NCBI RefSeq assembly: GCF_000337455.1
Contig: NZ_AOIU01000023.1
Span: 168,347 to 205,920, forward strand
Reading direction: 5' to 3'
Length of the DNA stretch: 37,574 nucleotides
From: Halosimplex carlsbadense 2-9-1
GTDB lineage: Archaea; Halobacteriota; Halobacteria; Halobacteriales; Haloarculaceae
A program made the position numbers and the translations under genes. Below are positions 14,928 to 25,074 of this stretch, in pieces; position 1 is the stretch's first letter, and every line of letters begins with the position of its first letter. A model generated the notes under the pieces. The model had not been told where the DNA came from. It did not search any database and worked only from the letters and a program-made list of their open reading frames with translations.

Positions 14928-15002
14928 GTATAACCGCTCCCGGCCGTTCCCTCTCGCTGGGAACGGGAGCGCGAGCGACCGTGTGCCCGATAGACCTATT
15001 AT
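14928..15002. promoter_or_regulatory. Divergent promoter pair for usp (minus) and trpB (plus)
   Basis: TTATAC on the minus strand (14928-14933) lies 26 bases before the stress protein ATG at 14905. CTATTAT on the plus strand (14996-15002) lies 26-27 bases before the trpB ATG at 15026. Confidence 0.6.
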
Positions 15003-15025
15003 CGAGTGCGTGGACAGGGGACGCT

Positions 15026-16183
<1,158 letters not shown>

Positions 16184-16209
16184 GTGTTTGGAGAACCGCA
16201 GTCCCGCCG

Positions 16210-17271
16210 TTACTGCCGGTCGATCAGCTCGCGGAGCCGTGCGACCCGCTCGTCAGTGGGCGGGTGCGAACGCGTCTCGACGTGGAACTCGTCGGGGTCG
16301 GCCGCCTCGCTGGCGAACCCCGCAGGGAGCAGACAGAGGCCGCGCACCTCGTCGTAGGCGAGCCGCTTGTCCGTCGCCGGAGCTTCGGTCGTCTCGCCGT
16401 CGAGGGTCGCGAGCGCGTCCGCGAGGGCGGCGGGGTCGCCCGAGAGCCGGCCGGCCGCTCGGTCGGCGGCGAACTCGCGGTAGTGGGACAGCCGACGGGC
16501 GGCGACGGTCGTCGCGACCGCGAACGCGCCCAGGGCGACGCCGCCGACGACGACTGCGGCGACGAGCCCGCCCGCGAATCCGAGCGCGTAGCCCGGGTCG
16601 AACGGACTCGTGGCCGTCGCGACGGCGCCGACGGCGTAGAGCGCGGCGAGCGCGGCGGCCCAGACGGCGCGGCTGCGCGCCCACGGGCCGAGGTGGTCGA
16701 GCGGCGAGTAGCGGTCGCCGGTCAGGGCGGGGAGAAAGGAGGCCAGCGTCATGACGGTCGCGTCGCGGTGCTGGAGGTGTGCGAGTTCGTGTGCGAGGAC
16801 GGCGTCCAGACGGTCGCCGTCGAGCGTCGTCAGTAGGCCGGTGCTGACGACGACGGTCGGGGGGCCGGCGCCGTCGAGCGCGAAGCTGTTGGGCGTCTCG
16901 CTGTCGACGACGTAGCAGTCGGGCGTGGGGACGGCAGTCTGGGCGGCCAGGCGCGTCAGGCGGCGGTCGAGATCCGGGTAGGTCTGGGGGTGGGCCCGCT
17001 CGGCGTCGACCGCCGCGAGGGTCTCCCGACGGACGTAGCGCAGCTGCGCCCAGACGCTACCGGCGACGAGCGCGACGGCGAGCGGGAGCCACCACAGCGC
17101 GGCGACGGCGTCGGGGACGCCCGCCCCGTTCGCGACCCTGCGGACGGCGGTGCCGAGCCACGGGGCGACCAGCGTGACGACGACGCCGACGAACAGGGCG
17201 TTCGCGGCGACGACGACGGCCAGCGCCGCCGCCATCCGAACCGCGAGGCCGCGGTCGTTCCGGAGGGACAC
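16210..17271 (-). CDS. htpX: M48-family membrane metalloprotease (HtpX-like)
   Basis: A 353-residue zinc endopeptidase of membrane-protein quality control. Membrane helices are at about 13-38 and 58-76, then the protease domain with HELAH at 161-165 (two zinc His and the catalytic Glu) and Glu267 in REFAAD as third ligand. Two more helices (about 203-222, 231-255) lie between these motifs. A GTG start at 17271 is chosen: it adds a positively charged N-terminus before helix 1, and a GCTTTTC box A on the minus strand (17296-17302) is 27 bases upstream. The ATG at 17235 would cut into the first helix. Longer in-frame extensions run antisense through the next gene and are rejected. Confidence 0.88.
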   Translation of the reverse strand: MSLRNDRGLAVRMAAALAVVVAANALFVGVVVTLVAPWLGTAVRRVANGAGVPDAVAALWWLPLAVALVAGSVWAQLRYVRRETLAAVDAERAHPQTYPDLDRRLTRLAAQTAVPTPDCYVVDSETPNSFALDGAGPPTVVVSTGLLTTLDGDRLDAVLAHELAHLQHRDATVMTLASFLPALTGDRYSPLDHLGPWARSRAVWAAALAALYAVGAVATATSPFDPGYALGFAGGLVAAVVVGGVALGAFAVATTVAARRLSHYREFAADRAAGRLSGDPAALADALATLDGETTEAPATDKRLAYDEVRGLCLLPAGFASEAADPDEFHVETRSHPPTDERVARLRELIDRQ

Positions 17272-17337
17272 GCCGGCTCGTACTACCCGCCGGGTGAAAA
17301 GCTGTGTGGTAGCTGAACTGTATCTCGGGCAGAAAGG

Positions 17338-17343
17338 TTTTAT
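17338..17343 (+). promoter_or_regulatory. Box A for the DUF4129/DUF58 operon
   Basis: TTTTAT lies 26 bases (centre) before the GTG at 17366. It selects that codon over the GTG at 17345, which is too close to the promoter, and over ATG codons further upstream. Confidence 0.6.
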
Positions 17344-17365
17344 CGTGGAGCGTCTAGTCTCGGAT

Positions 17366-18463
17366 GTGACGCGTTCGGGTCCCCGCATCACGCTCGTAGC
17401 GCTGGCGGTCCTCGCGGTCGCGTTCGGCGGCGCCCTCTTCCCCGCTTCGGGGTTCGGGTCGGTACCGGCCGACGAAACCGACCTGATCGGCGCCGACCGG
17501 GCCGCCGAACCGGCCGCCGGATCCGGCTCGGACACCCGAGGGTCCGGACCGACGGGGACCGACGGAGTCGAGACGGCCGCGGCCGACGAACCGACGCCCG
17601 TCTCGACTGTCGCCGAGAGAGACGCGGCGACGGCATCGCCGACGCCGGAACCGACAGCGACAGCGACGCCGACGGCTGTCCCCGACAGTGACGACGATAC
17701 GTCGAGCGGCGGCGGCGCAATCGGCCTGGTCTCGTGGCTGCTCGGTGCAGGCCTGCTAGCGCTGGCCGGCGTCTCGGTGCTGGCCGGCCTGTCGTCGCGG
17801 CTGGGCGACGGCGGTTCGGGCGACGGACCGGCACTCGGGCCGTTTTCGTTCGGCTGGGCGTTCGGCGGGGACGGCGTCTCGCCGGCGGGGCTGGTCAAGC
17901 GGGTCCCGCAGGCGACCATGGTCGCGCTCGTCGGCGCGTCGACCGGGACGGCCCGGGTCCTGTCGACCGCGGGATCGGTCGCGGGCGACGCCGCTGCGGG
18001 GCTCGCCACCGCCTTCGAGGGCGGGTCGCGGGCGACGGGCAGCCTGCTCGCCGGGCTGGGCGGGCTGTTCTCGTCCTCCGGCGGATCGCTGCTATCGATC
18101 AGGGGTGTCCTGTCCGGACTGGCGAGCGGCGGGTCGGGCGGCGCGAGCGGGCGCGCGCCCGACGCCGACGCACGGACGGCAGCGCCCGTCGAGCCCGAGT
18201 CGAGCGACGACCCGATCCGGACGGTCGAGGGCGCGTGGGAGGCGTTCGCCGACCCGCTCCCGGTCCGCGACCGGGAGGCGCGGACGCCCGGTGAACTGGC
18301 GCGGACCGCCGTCGACCGAGGCGACCCGGCCGACCGGGTCGAGCGACTCAGGGACGTGTTCAGGGACGTGCGCTACGGCGGCGCGCCGGCGAGCGAGGAC
18401 CGGACGCGGACCGCCGTCGAGGCCGCCAGGGCCGTGCTGGACCGGCGGGAGGACGAGGAATGA
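17366..18463 (+). CDS. DUF4129 domain membrane protein
   Basis: A 365-residue protein. It has an N-terminal membrane helix or signal anchor (about 7-28), a long external Thr/Pro/Asp-rich region, a second helix (about 114-138), a Gly/Ser-rich central part and a C-terminal cytoplasmic DUF4129 domain (about 285-360: TVEGAWEAFADPLPVRDREARTPGE..., with the characteristic R-T-P-x-E motif and the short C-terminal helix). DUF4129 often sits beside transglutaminase-like or DUF58 proteins. The start is the GTG at 17366, placed by the box A at 17338-17343. The stop overlaps the next start (ATGA). Its precise role in this envelope-type gene set is unknown. Confidence 0.85.
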   Translation: MTRSGPRITLVALAVLAVAFGGALFPASGFGSVPADETDLIGADRAAEPAAGSGSDTRGSGPTGTDGVETAAADEPTPVSTVAERDAATASPTPEPTATATPTAVPDSDDDTSSGGGAIGLVSWLLGAGLLALAGVSVLAGLSSRLGDGGSGDGPALGPFSFGWAFGGDGVSPAGLVKRVPQATMVALVGASTGTARVLSTAGSVAGDAAAGLATAFEGGSRATGSLLAGLGGLFSSSGGSLLSIRGVLSGLASGGSGGASGRAPDADARTAAPVEPESSDDPIRTVEGAWEAFADPLPVRDREARTPGELARTAVDRGDPADRVERLRDVFRDVRYGGAPASEDRTRTAVEAARAVLDRREDEE

Positions 18464-19152
18464 ACGCGCCGCCGTCGGCCGGACCGGACCGCGACCCCCG
18501 CTTGGGGAGTCTCGACGTCGACGCAGACATCGACTTCGGCCGCAGCCTCGGCGGGCGAGGAGTCCGACTTGCCGCGGCCGCGGTCGGCGCCGTCGCGTTC
18601 GCGACGGCGCTCGCGCTCGTCACGGGTGTCGGCGGGGAGCGCTTCGCCGACGCGGTCGACGCGGTCGTCTGGCCGGCTCGCCCGCTCGTGTACTTCGTCG
18701 CGCACTTCGCGCTCGTCCTCGGCGCGTGGTCGCTGTGGCGCGGCCGCTCGACCGACGAGGACGCCGACGTTTCGCTCCCCGACCCGGCCGACGCCGACGG
18801 GTCCGGAGACCGACTGGTCGGCGACGCCGTGGACGAGGTGCTCGACGCGCTCGGGGACCCGGAGACCACGGACAGCGGGTGGCGCCGCGTCGACGCGTAC
18901 TCCCAGATCCGTTCCCTGGCGATAGACGTGCTTCGGGAGGCCGGAACCGACGACCCGGCGGCCGCGCTGGCGACGGGCGAGTGGACCGACGACCCGCGCG
19001 CGGCGGCGTACCTCGGCGACGACGTGCCGTTGCCGGTCCGGATCCGGGTCGCCGACTGGGCCGGCGGCGACCCCTATCGACGGCAGGTCGAGGCGACCGT
19101 CGCGGAACTGTCCGCCGTCGCCGGCGTCGAGACGGAGGTGGCCGAGGCGTGA
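18460..19152 (+). CDS. Two-helix membrane protein of the DUF58 operon
   Basis: A 230-residue protein with two membrane helices (about 31-51 and 70-90) near the N-terminus and a cytoplasmic C-terminal domain of about 135 residues, acidic with regular helices (DRLVGDAVDEVLDALGD; SQIRSLAIDVLREAG). The ATG lies in an ATGA overlap with the DUF4129 gene, and its stop overlaps the GTG of the DUF58 gene (GTGA). From memory it belongs to a haloarchaeal DUF found only in this gene order. No enzymatic motif is visible. It is likely a component of the same membrane complex. Confidence 0.8.
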   Translation: MNAPPSAGPDRDPRLGSLDVDADIDFGRSLGGRGVRLAAAAVGAVAFATALALVTGVGGERFADAVDAVVWPARPLVYFVAHFALVLGAWSLWRGRSTDEDADVSLPDPADADGSGDRLVGDAVDEVLDALGDPETTDSGWRRVDAYSQIRSLAIDVLREAGTDDPAAALATGEWTDDPRAAAYLGDDVPLPVRIRVADWAGGDPYRRQVEATVAELSAVAGVETEVAEA

Positions 19153-20735
19153 GCGACACGCGTCCCGGAACGACGACCGACGAACGGGACCCGCCCGAGA
19201 CTGCCGTCGACACCGACGGGTCGGCCGTGGAGTCCGAGGCCGCCGACGGATTCGACGATACGGACGCGGACGCCGACGCGGCTGCGGACGCCGATCTGGC
19301 AGCCGACGCCGATGGCGAGTCCGAGCCGTCGATCACGGGTGACGGGTCGGGCGTGACGCTGGCGGCGACGACGGGCGCGGAGACGACGGCGACGGGCGTC
19401 GAGAACCGCTGGGTCGCCGGCGTGGTCTTCGCGCTCGCGTCGGTGGCGCTGGGCGTCTTCCTGTCGAACACCGGCCTCTTCCTCGCCTCGATCGTCGGGC
19501 TCGTCTACGCGGCGTACGCGTCGCTGTCGCGGCCGCCGTCGCCGTCGCTGGTCACGAAGCGCCGCGTCGAGCCGGCCGACCCCTCGCCGGGCGACCGGAT
19601 CGCGGTGACCGTACGGGTCGAGAACGCCGGGGACGTGCCGCTCGCGGACGTGCGCGTCGCCGACGACCCGCCCGCGGGCCTCGACGTGGTCGAGGGCGAC
19701 GCCCGCCACGCGGGGACGATCGAACCCGGCGACCACCTCGCGGTCGAGTACGAACTCGGCGCTTCCCGCGGGAAACACGAGTTCGGGGACGTGACGGCCG
19801 TCGCACGCAGCGCCGCCGGCGAGGCCGTCAGGCGGACCGGCTTCGAGGCGGGCCAGTCGCTGGTCTGTCACGCGGCGGTCGACTCGTTGCCGCTGGCCGC
19901 CCAGACGGGGATCGGTGCCGGCCGGGTCGAGACGGACTCGGGGGGCGAGGGGGTGGAGTTCTACGCCACCCGCGAGTACGCGCCGGGCGACTCCGCCAGT
20001 CGCGTCGACTGGAACCGCTACGCGTCGACGGGCGAGCTGACGACGGTCACCTACCGCGAGTCGAAGGCCGCGACCGTCGCGTTCGTCGTCGACGGCCGGG
20101 TCCAGCGCCGGGCCGCACCGGGCGACCCGGACGCCCGGGACCTCTGTGGGTACGCCGCGGTCAGGCTCGCGGACGACCTCCTCGACCAGGGGACACAGGT
20201 CGGGGCCTCGGTGATCTCGGCGGCCGGCGCCGATTACTTCGAGACGGGCGGGACGCTCGCGCCCGCTACCGGGACCGAGCAGTCGTTGCGGCTGCGAGCG
20301 CTGTTACGGACGAAACTCGGCGTCACGGTCGACGACCTGAGCACGGCGGTCGGGCGGTCGTTCGCGGCGGCGACCGGCGACGCCGACGCGGCCCGCCGTT
20401 CCCGCCACTCCGGCGGTGGTCAGGGGATCCCCGGCGGCCGGCGCCGGCTGACCGACGAGATTCCGGCCGGCGCGCAGGTCGTCTTCGTCTCGCCGCTGCT
20501 GGACGACGACGCGGTCCGGGCGGTCGAGCGACTGGTCGCACACGAGCACGCGACGACCGTCGTCAGTCCCGACCTGACCGGACGGGCGACGGCCGGCGCG
20601 GCGGCCGAGCGGATCCGACGGGTCGCGCGCGTCGGCTCGGTGACGGGCGCTCGGCGGGCGCGCGTCGTCGACTGGTCGCCCGACGAGCCGCTCCAGGTCG
20701 CGGTCGACCGCGCGGCCGCGAGGTGGGAACGATGA
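19149..20735 (+). CDS. DUF58 domain protein with N-terminal membrane segment
   Basis: A 528-residue protein. A disordered acidic N-terminus (1-85, Asp/Ala repeats) is followed by two adjacent membrane helices (about 88-105 and 107-124), an immunoglobulin-like domain of the conserved-repeat type (about 136-235; PGDRIAVTVRVENAGDVPL) and the DUF58 domain. Its signature R-x-Y-x-PGD-x5-DW is at about residues 275-288 (REYAPGDSASRVDWNRYA). A von Willebrand-like fold usually follows in this family, and the segment AATVAFVVDG (307-316) is its first strand. Translation starts with a GTG overlapping the previous stop. DUF58 proteins normally work with MoxR AAA+ ATPases; none is encoded within this operon. 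Confidence 0.87.
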   Translation: MSDTRPGTTTDERDPPETAVDTDGSAVESEAADGFDDTDADADAAADADLAADADGESEPSITGDGSGVTLAATTGAETTATGVENRWVAGVVFALASVALGVFLSNTGLFLASIVGLVYAAYASLSRPPSPSLVTKRRVEPADPSPGDRIAVTVRVENAGDVPLADVRVADDPPAGLDVVEGDARHAGTIEPGDHLAVEYELGASRGKHEFGDVTAVARSAAGEAVRRTGFEAGQSLVCHAAVDSLPLAAQTGIGAGRVETDSGGEGVEFYATREYAPGDSASRVDWNRYASTGELTTVTYRESKAATVAFVVDGRVQRRAAPGDPDARDLCGYAAVRLADDLLDQGTQVGASVISAAGADYFETGGTLAPATGTEQSLRLRALLRTKLGVTVDDLSTAVGRSFAAATGDADAARRSRHSGGGQGIPGGRRRLTDEIPAGAQVVFVSPLLDDDAVRAVERLVAHEHATTVVSPDLTGRATAGAAAERIRRVARVGSVTGARRARVVDWSPDEPLQVAVDRAAARWER

Positions 20736-22186
20736 CCGCCGCCCGCCCGCAGGCCGGCGTCGTGTCGGCGCGGGGCGCCCTCGCCGTCGCGGCGTGCGTC
20801 GCGGTCCTCCTGCTCGCGCTCTCCGGCGCGGGCGCGGTCGGAGTCGTCGGTGTCGCGGGCGCCGTCGTACTCGGCTGGGGCGTCGGTGCGCTCGACCCGT
20901 CGCGGACCCGCCGACTCGCCGCCGGGAGCGTCTCGGTCGCGGTCGGGACCACAGCGCTCACGGCGGCGGCGGGCTGGCTCGCCACGACGCCGCGGCCCGC
21001 CGGTCACGTGGTGGTGCTCGCGGCGACGGCGGCCGTCGCGCTCGCGGCGCTGGCGGGGCTCTCCGACGAGACGACCGACCGGCTGACCCGCGTCGCATCG
21101 GAGTCGGGCTTCGTCGCGCTCGTGGCGACGGCGTTCGTGGTCGCGTGGTTCCTGTTGGTCGGGACGGGGTTCGTGCCCGAACTGGTCGCGTGGTCGTTCG
21201 AGGGGGCGACCGCGGCGCCGGTCACCGCGGCCGTCTGGCTGCAGGTCCTCGGCGTCGCGGCCGGGCTCGCGGCCGACCGGGCGGCGCGCGCGCTCGAGTC
21301 GCTGGTGCCCGGGGCGGGCGCGCCGGAGTCGGGGCTGGCCGCGTCGTTCAGACTGACGCTCGACGACCTGCCGCGGTGGTACGTGGCGGCACTGGTCCTC
21401 GCGTTGCTGTTCGGGTCGTCAGCGGTCGTCCGCGAGGCCGTCGCCTCGGCGCTCGCGGCGCGGCCGCTCGTCGGTCGCGCCGTCGACGCGGTGTTGCTCA
21501 CCGGGGTCGCTCACGCCGCGCTCGGCGTCGTTTTGGCGCTGTCGCTTTGCGTCGCCGCCGCCCCGTCGGTCCACCGAGCGATCGTCTTCTGGACCGGCCC
21601 GTCGCCGGGGAACACGGTCGCGTACGGCGCGGGCGGGCTCGTCGTGGCGGTGGTCGCCCTCGGCGGGGGCGCCCTCGCGTCCCTCGTTCGCGCGTTCGAC
21701 CTCTCTGTCGCCGTGCAGGCCCCGAACGCGGTCGCCGTGGCCGTGCCCGCGCTCGTCGCCGCCCTCTGTGCCCTCCTGACGATGCTGGCGTTCGTCCACG
21801 GGCTACACCTTGTGACAGACCTGTTCGTCCGGCGCGCGGGCGGCTTCGCGGTCGGCGCCGGCTCTTTGCTGATCGGGACGGCCCTGCTCGCCGACACCCT
21901 CCCGACGCTCGCGGTCGTGCTGGCGGCGGCCGCCGCGCTCGCGGTCTGGGACCTGGGCGTCCACGCGGTCGGGTTCGAGCGGGATCTGGGCGGCGTCCGG
22001 CCGCCGACGCGGACGGAACTCGTTCACGCGACCGCGGCGGGGGCCGTGCTGGTCGGCGCCGTCGTCGTCGCGCTCCTCGTCGGCTACCTCGCCGTCCCGC
22101 TCCGGGTCCCCGGCGACCGGGCGACCGTCGCGCTCGCGCTGGTGATGGTGTCGGTCGTCGCCTTCTCGGTCGCGCTGCGCGAGTAG
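20732..22186 (+). CDS. Polytopic membrane protein closing the DUF58 operon
   Basis: A 484-residue, almost entirely hydrophobic protein with about 13 membrane helices and short loops. The longest loop (about 190-215) follows the sixth helix. The ATG at 20732 overlaps the DUF58 stop (ATGA), so translation is coupled. There is no transporter signature. It probably corresponds to the haloarchaeal DUF that follows DUF58 in other genomes (memory, unverified). A role as membrane partner of the DUF58/DUF4129 proteins is inferred from the overlap of all four genes. Composition is very Ala/Val/Leu-rich and low in charged residues, which makes distant homology hard to see. Confidence 0.8.
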   Translation: MTAARPQAGVVSARGALAVAACVAVLLLALSGAGAVGVVGVAGAVVLGWGVGALDPSRTRRLAAGSVSVAVGTTALTAAAGWLATTPRPAGHVVVLAATAAVALAALAGLSDETTDRLTRVASESGFVALVATAFVVAWFLLVGTGFVPELVAWSFEGATAAPVTAAVWLQVLGVAAGLAADRAARALESLVPGAGAPESGLAASFRLTLDDLPRWYVAALVLALLFGSSAVVREAVASALAARPLVGRAVDAVLLTGVAHAALGVVLALSLCVAAAPSVHRAIVFWTGPSPGNTVAYGAGGLVVAVVALGGGALASLVRAFDLSVAVQAPNAVAVAVPALVAALCALLTMLAFVHGLHLVTDLFVRRAGGFAVGAGSLLIGTALLADTLPTLAVVLAAAAALAVWDLGVHAVGFERDLGGVRPPTRTELVHATAAGAVLVGAVVVALLVGYLAVPLRVPGDRATVALALVMVSVVAFSVALRE

Positions 22187-22400
22187 CCGCGACCGCATCG
22201 GTTACCCGGATCCAGCGGAATCGACCCGTCTGACCGGCGAAAACGTGGTCGCGGTCGGCGTTCCGTCGGCGAGCCTGTGTGTGAACGACCGGGCCGCGAT
22301 ATCCCGACGCTCGGGCACTGTACCGGCTGACGGTCGCGATATCACGGTCGTGCGCGGCGGATGAACAAACGGAACACTGAATAGGTCGCTCGCTACGAAT

Positions 22401-22434
22401 ATCCGATGGGTGTCAGAGGCATCCCCCATCGGAT
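22401..22434. repeat. Perfect 10-base inverted repeat
   Basis: ATCCGATGGG (22401-22410) and CCCATCGGAT (22425-22434) are exact reverse complements separated by 14 bases. It lies 215 bases after the DUF58 operon and 107 bases before the coaBC promoter. It could be a transcript hairpin or a protein-binding site. There is no T-tract after it, so intrinsic termination is unlikely. Confidence 0.6.
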
Positions 22435-22540
22435 CGGACACCCGCTCTCCCCTCTCGGTCCCCGTTCTCGCGTCTCGACCCGTCGAGCGACCGCACTCCC
22501 GGACGGACGCGCCCGGTCGGCGGCCGACGCGAGCCACCCC

Positions 22541-22546
22541 TTATAA
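22541..22546 (+). promoter_or_regulatory. Box A for coaBC
   Basis: TTATAA, centred about 30 bases before the ATG at 22573 and 21 before the ATG at 22564. The spacing favours the downstream ATG as the leaderless start. Confidence 0.6.
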
Positions 22547-22572
22547 GTCACGACGGCGAGAAGATGCGAGCG

Positions 22573-23730
22573 ATGCTGGACGGCGTCAACGTCGCGCTGG
22601 GAGTCACCGGCTCGATCGCCGCGGTGAAGACAGTCGAACTCGCCCACGAGCTGCGCCGCCGCGGCGCGAGCGTCAGGGCGGTCACCACCGACGCCGCCGA
22701 GGGGATCGTCCACCCGTGGGCGCTGGAGTTCGCCACCGACAACCCCGTCGTCACCGAGATCACTGGCGCCGTCGAACACGTCGACCTCTGCGGACGCGAG
22801 GGGTGGGCGGACGTGCTACTGGTCGCACCGGCGACCGCGAACACCGTCGGCAAGGTCGCGGCGGCGGTCGACGACACGCCGGTCACCACGTGCGCGACGA
22901 CGGCGCTGGGCGCGGGCGTGCCCGTCGTCGTCGCGCCCGCGATGCACGAGCCGATGTACGACCACCCCGGCGTCCTCGACGCCATCGACCGCGTCGAGTC
23001 GTGGGGCGTCGACTTCGTCGATCCGCGCGTCGAGGAGGGCAAGGCCAAGATCGCGACCGAGGACGCCATCGCGCTCGCTGCGGCGCGGGCCGCCACCCCG
23101 GACGCGCTCGCGGGCCGCCACGTCGTCGTCACCAGCGGCGCCACCACCGAATCGATCGACCCGATCCGGACGCTCTCGAACCGCGCGTCGGGCAAGACCG
23201 GTCGCGCCGTCGCCCGCGCCTGTTACGTCCGCGGTGCGGACGTGACCCTCGTCCACGACGGTGACGACCGCCCCTACGCCACCGTCGAATCCGTCGAATC
23301 GGCGGCGGAGATGCTGGCGGCGACCCGTGAAGCCGTCACGGACGCGGACGCGCTCGTCTCGGCGGCGGCCGTCTCCGACTACACCGTCGAGCGCCGCGAT
23401 TCGAAGATCCGCTCGGGCGCCGAGTCGCTGACCCTGGAACTCGAACCGACGCCGAAGCTCGTCGACACCGTCCGCGAGGCGTTGCCCGACCTCCCCATCG
23501 TCGGTTTCAAAGCCGAGACCGGCGGGGACGACGACGCGATCGTCTCGCGGGCCCGCGACCTGCTGGAGCGGGCGGGGATGGCCTTCGTCGTCGGCAACGA
23601 CGCGAGCGTGATGGCCGGCGACCGCACGCGGGCGCTGGTCGTTCGCGGCGACGACGTGCGCGAGTACGAGGGTGGGAAGGCCGGCCTGGGCAGCCTGGTC
23701 GCCGGGGAGCTCGCTACCGAACTCGACTGA
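22573..23730 (+). CDS. coaBC: CoaBC: phosphopantothenoylcysteine decarboxylase / phosphopantothenate-cysteine ligase
   Basis: A 385-residue bifunctional enzyme of coenzyme A synthesis. It ligates cysteine to 4'-phosphopantothenate (CoaB) and decarboxylates the product (CoaC). The N-terminal flavin domain shows GVTGSIAAVK (10-19), the catalytic His69 (EHVDL), APATANTVGK (85-94) and the PAMH-x-x-M substrate loop (122-127; bacterial enzymes have PAMN). The CoaB half starts near 182 with VVVTSGATTESID and NRASGKTG. Size matches the family. The start could also be the ATG at 22564 (three more residues); 22573 is preferred from the box A spacing and because the family begins at this Met. It converges on the glycosyltransferase gene. 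Confidence 0.93.
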   Translation: MLDGVNVALGVTGSIAAVKTVELAHELRRRGASVRAVTTDAAEGIVHPWALEFATDNPVVTEITGAVEHVDLCGREGWADVLLVAPATANTVGKVAAAVDDTPVTTCATTALGAGVPVVVAPAMHEPMYDHPGVLDAIDRVESWGVDFVDPRVEEGKAKIATEDAIALAAARAATPDALAGRHVVVTSGATTESIDPIRTLSNRASGKTGRAVARACYVRGADVTLVHDGDDRPYATVESVESAAEMLAATREAVTDADALVSAAAVSDYTVERRDSKIRSGAESLTLELEPTPKLVDTVREALPDLPIVGFKAETGGDDDAIVSRARDLLERAGMAFVVGNDASVMAGDRTRALVVRGDDVREYEGGKAGLGSLVAGELATELD

Positions 23731-23766
23731 CTCGGGTCGGTTCGCCCCGTCTCGACGCCGCAGTTT

Positions 23767-25074
23767 TCAGTCACCGTCGGTCGTCTCGGGAGCGGAGCGG
23801 CTCCCGACGGGCAGTAGATCCGCCGAGAGAGCGACCATCTGGGTCACTCGGGCGGCCGCGAGGCCGACGAGGACGGCGTTGCCCCACAGCCCGGGCTGGA
23901 GGAGCAGGTAGACCGGACGAAACGCCTCGAACGCGGGGACGGCGTTCGGGAGGGTGAGGACCAGAAAGCGTAGCCCGTAGGAGTGCAGATGGAGGCAGAG
24001 GACTCCGATCAGGACGAGTTCGGGGTAGCCGTCTCGTTCGACCTCGCCGGCGAGCAGGACGACAGCGACCGGCACCAGCGCGACGAAGTAGTAAGTGTAG
24101 GTCTGCGGGGTCAGGAGCGGGAAGGCCGCGACGCCGAGCGCGAACACCGTCCCTCGCGCTCGCGACGGTGCGAGGGCGGCGAGACCAGCGATACCGAGCG
24201 AGACCGCGACTCTGACCGCCTGCGCCCCAGGGATCCACGCCAGCGGTTTGTAGTACGGCGCGAGCCACAGCGTCGGCGAGCGGGTGGCGTCGCTGCCCTG
24301 TGAGACGCCCCAGCGGAGCACGTCGAGGTAGGTCAGGTGCGCATCGACCCCGAAAAAGCGGATCGACAGCCAGACGACCGGCGGCATCACGAGCAGCGCG
24401 CCGACCAGCCGCCGCCGGTCGTGGAGGAGGTGCGCGCCGACGGGCGCGTAGGCGAACTTGACGACGCCGACGAGGGCGGTGGCGGCCCCGGCGAGCAGCG
24501 CCGACGGGGAGCAGCGTGAGTCGGCGTCTTCAGGAGTCGTCCGTCCGTCCCGCACCAGCGCCGCCGTGGCGACCGAGAGCAGGCCGCCCATGAACAGGGC
24601 GGTCTGGCCAAGCTTGGCGGTCAGGACGGCAGGGTGGAACCCGGCGAGCAGGGCCGCCAGCCCGACCCGCTCGTACCACCGGAGGTCGTATCCCAGCGCG
24701 GCGACCAGCGCCTGCAGACCGCCCCAGCAGAAGACGCCGCTGGCGAGCAGCCAGGCCATCGCCCCGTCGCGGAACGAAAGCAGCGCCTCGAACGGCCAGA
24801 ACAGCAGGACCACCACGGGCGGGTAGAGGTACGTGCCCCAGAACCCGCCCTCCTCGGTTCGCCGGTACAGCGACTCGCCCGCTCGGCAGCGGTCGACTGC
24901 GCCCCCGTAGGCGCCGAAGTCGCCGAACCGGAAGTCTGAGACGAACTCGAAGGACGCCCGCAGCCACCAGTCGACGGCCGGGTACACCAACAGGGACATC
25001 AGGAGGAGCGCGGCGACGGCGACCAGCGCCGGGCGCTCGCGGCGGCGCGCCCACAACCGGTGCAGCAGCGACAT
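23767..25074 (-). CDS. GT87/DUF2029-type membrane glycosyltransferase
   Basis: A 435-residue protein with about 11 membrane helices. After the first helix there is a large external loop with Asp/Tyr pairs (DFGAYGGAVDRCRAGESLYR), then a Tyr-Pro-Pro motif (YLYPPVVVLLFWPFE). Further on lies a helix ending in KLGQTALFMGGLL, like the Gly-Gln segment of GT87 (polyprenyl-phosphate mannosyl-type transferases). Several Tyr and Trp residues line the C-terminal half (TPQTYTYYFVALVPVAVV). Such enzymes transfer sugars from lipid-phosphate donors outside the membrane, for example in S-layer or glycolipid modification. The donor and acceptor cannot be read here. No other glycosylation genes are adjacent. 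The ATG at 25074 is preferred over longer frames. Confidence 0.8.
   Translation of the reverse strand: MSLLHRLWARRRERPALVAVAALLLMSLLVYPAVDWWLRASFEFVSDFRFGDFGAYGGAVDRCRAGESLYRRTEEGGFWGTYLYPPVVVLLFWPFEALLSFRDGAMAWLLASGVFCWGGLQALVAALGYDLRWYERVGLAALLAGFHPAVLTAKLGQTALFMGGLLSVATAALVRDGRTTPEDADSRCSPSALLAGAATALVGVVKFAYAPVGAHLLHDRRRLVGALLVMPPVVWLSIRFFGVDAHLTYLDVLRWGVSQGSDATRSPTLWLAPYYKPLAWIPGAQAVRVAVSLGIAGLAALAPSRARGTVFALGVAAFPLLTPQTYTYYFVALVPVAVVLLAGEVERDGYPELVLIGVLCLHLHSYGLRFLVLTLPNAVPAFEAFRPVYLLLQPGLWGNAVLVGLAAARVTQMVALSADLLPVGSRSAPETTDGD

Larger units (their letters stand above)
22187..22572. other. Intergenic region with a perfect inverted repeat and the coaBC promoter
   Basis: About 385 bases between the DUF58 operon and coaBC, with lower G+C than the genes. 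It contains two GCGATATC-like words (22295-22345), a 10-base perfect inverted repeat (22401-22434) and a box A (22541-22546). A minus-strand open frame (22202-22537) has no family features and is not called. Confidence 0.55.

Noticed and set aside
17272..18009. N-terminal extension of the M48 protease by 246 residues
   Set aside because: The extension is the antisense of the DUF4129 gene, Pro/Ser/Thr-rich without homology, and it would overrun the box A elements that mark the divergent starts.
22202..22537. Small minus-strand frame in the gap before coaBC
   Set aside because: No family features, no convincing promoter, and it runs through the inverted repeat. It is left as unexplained sequence.
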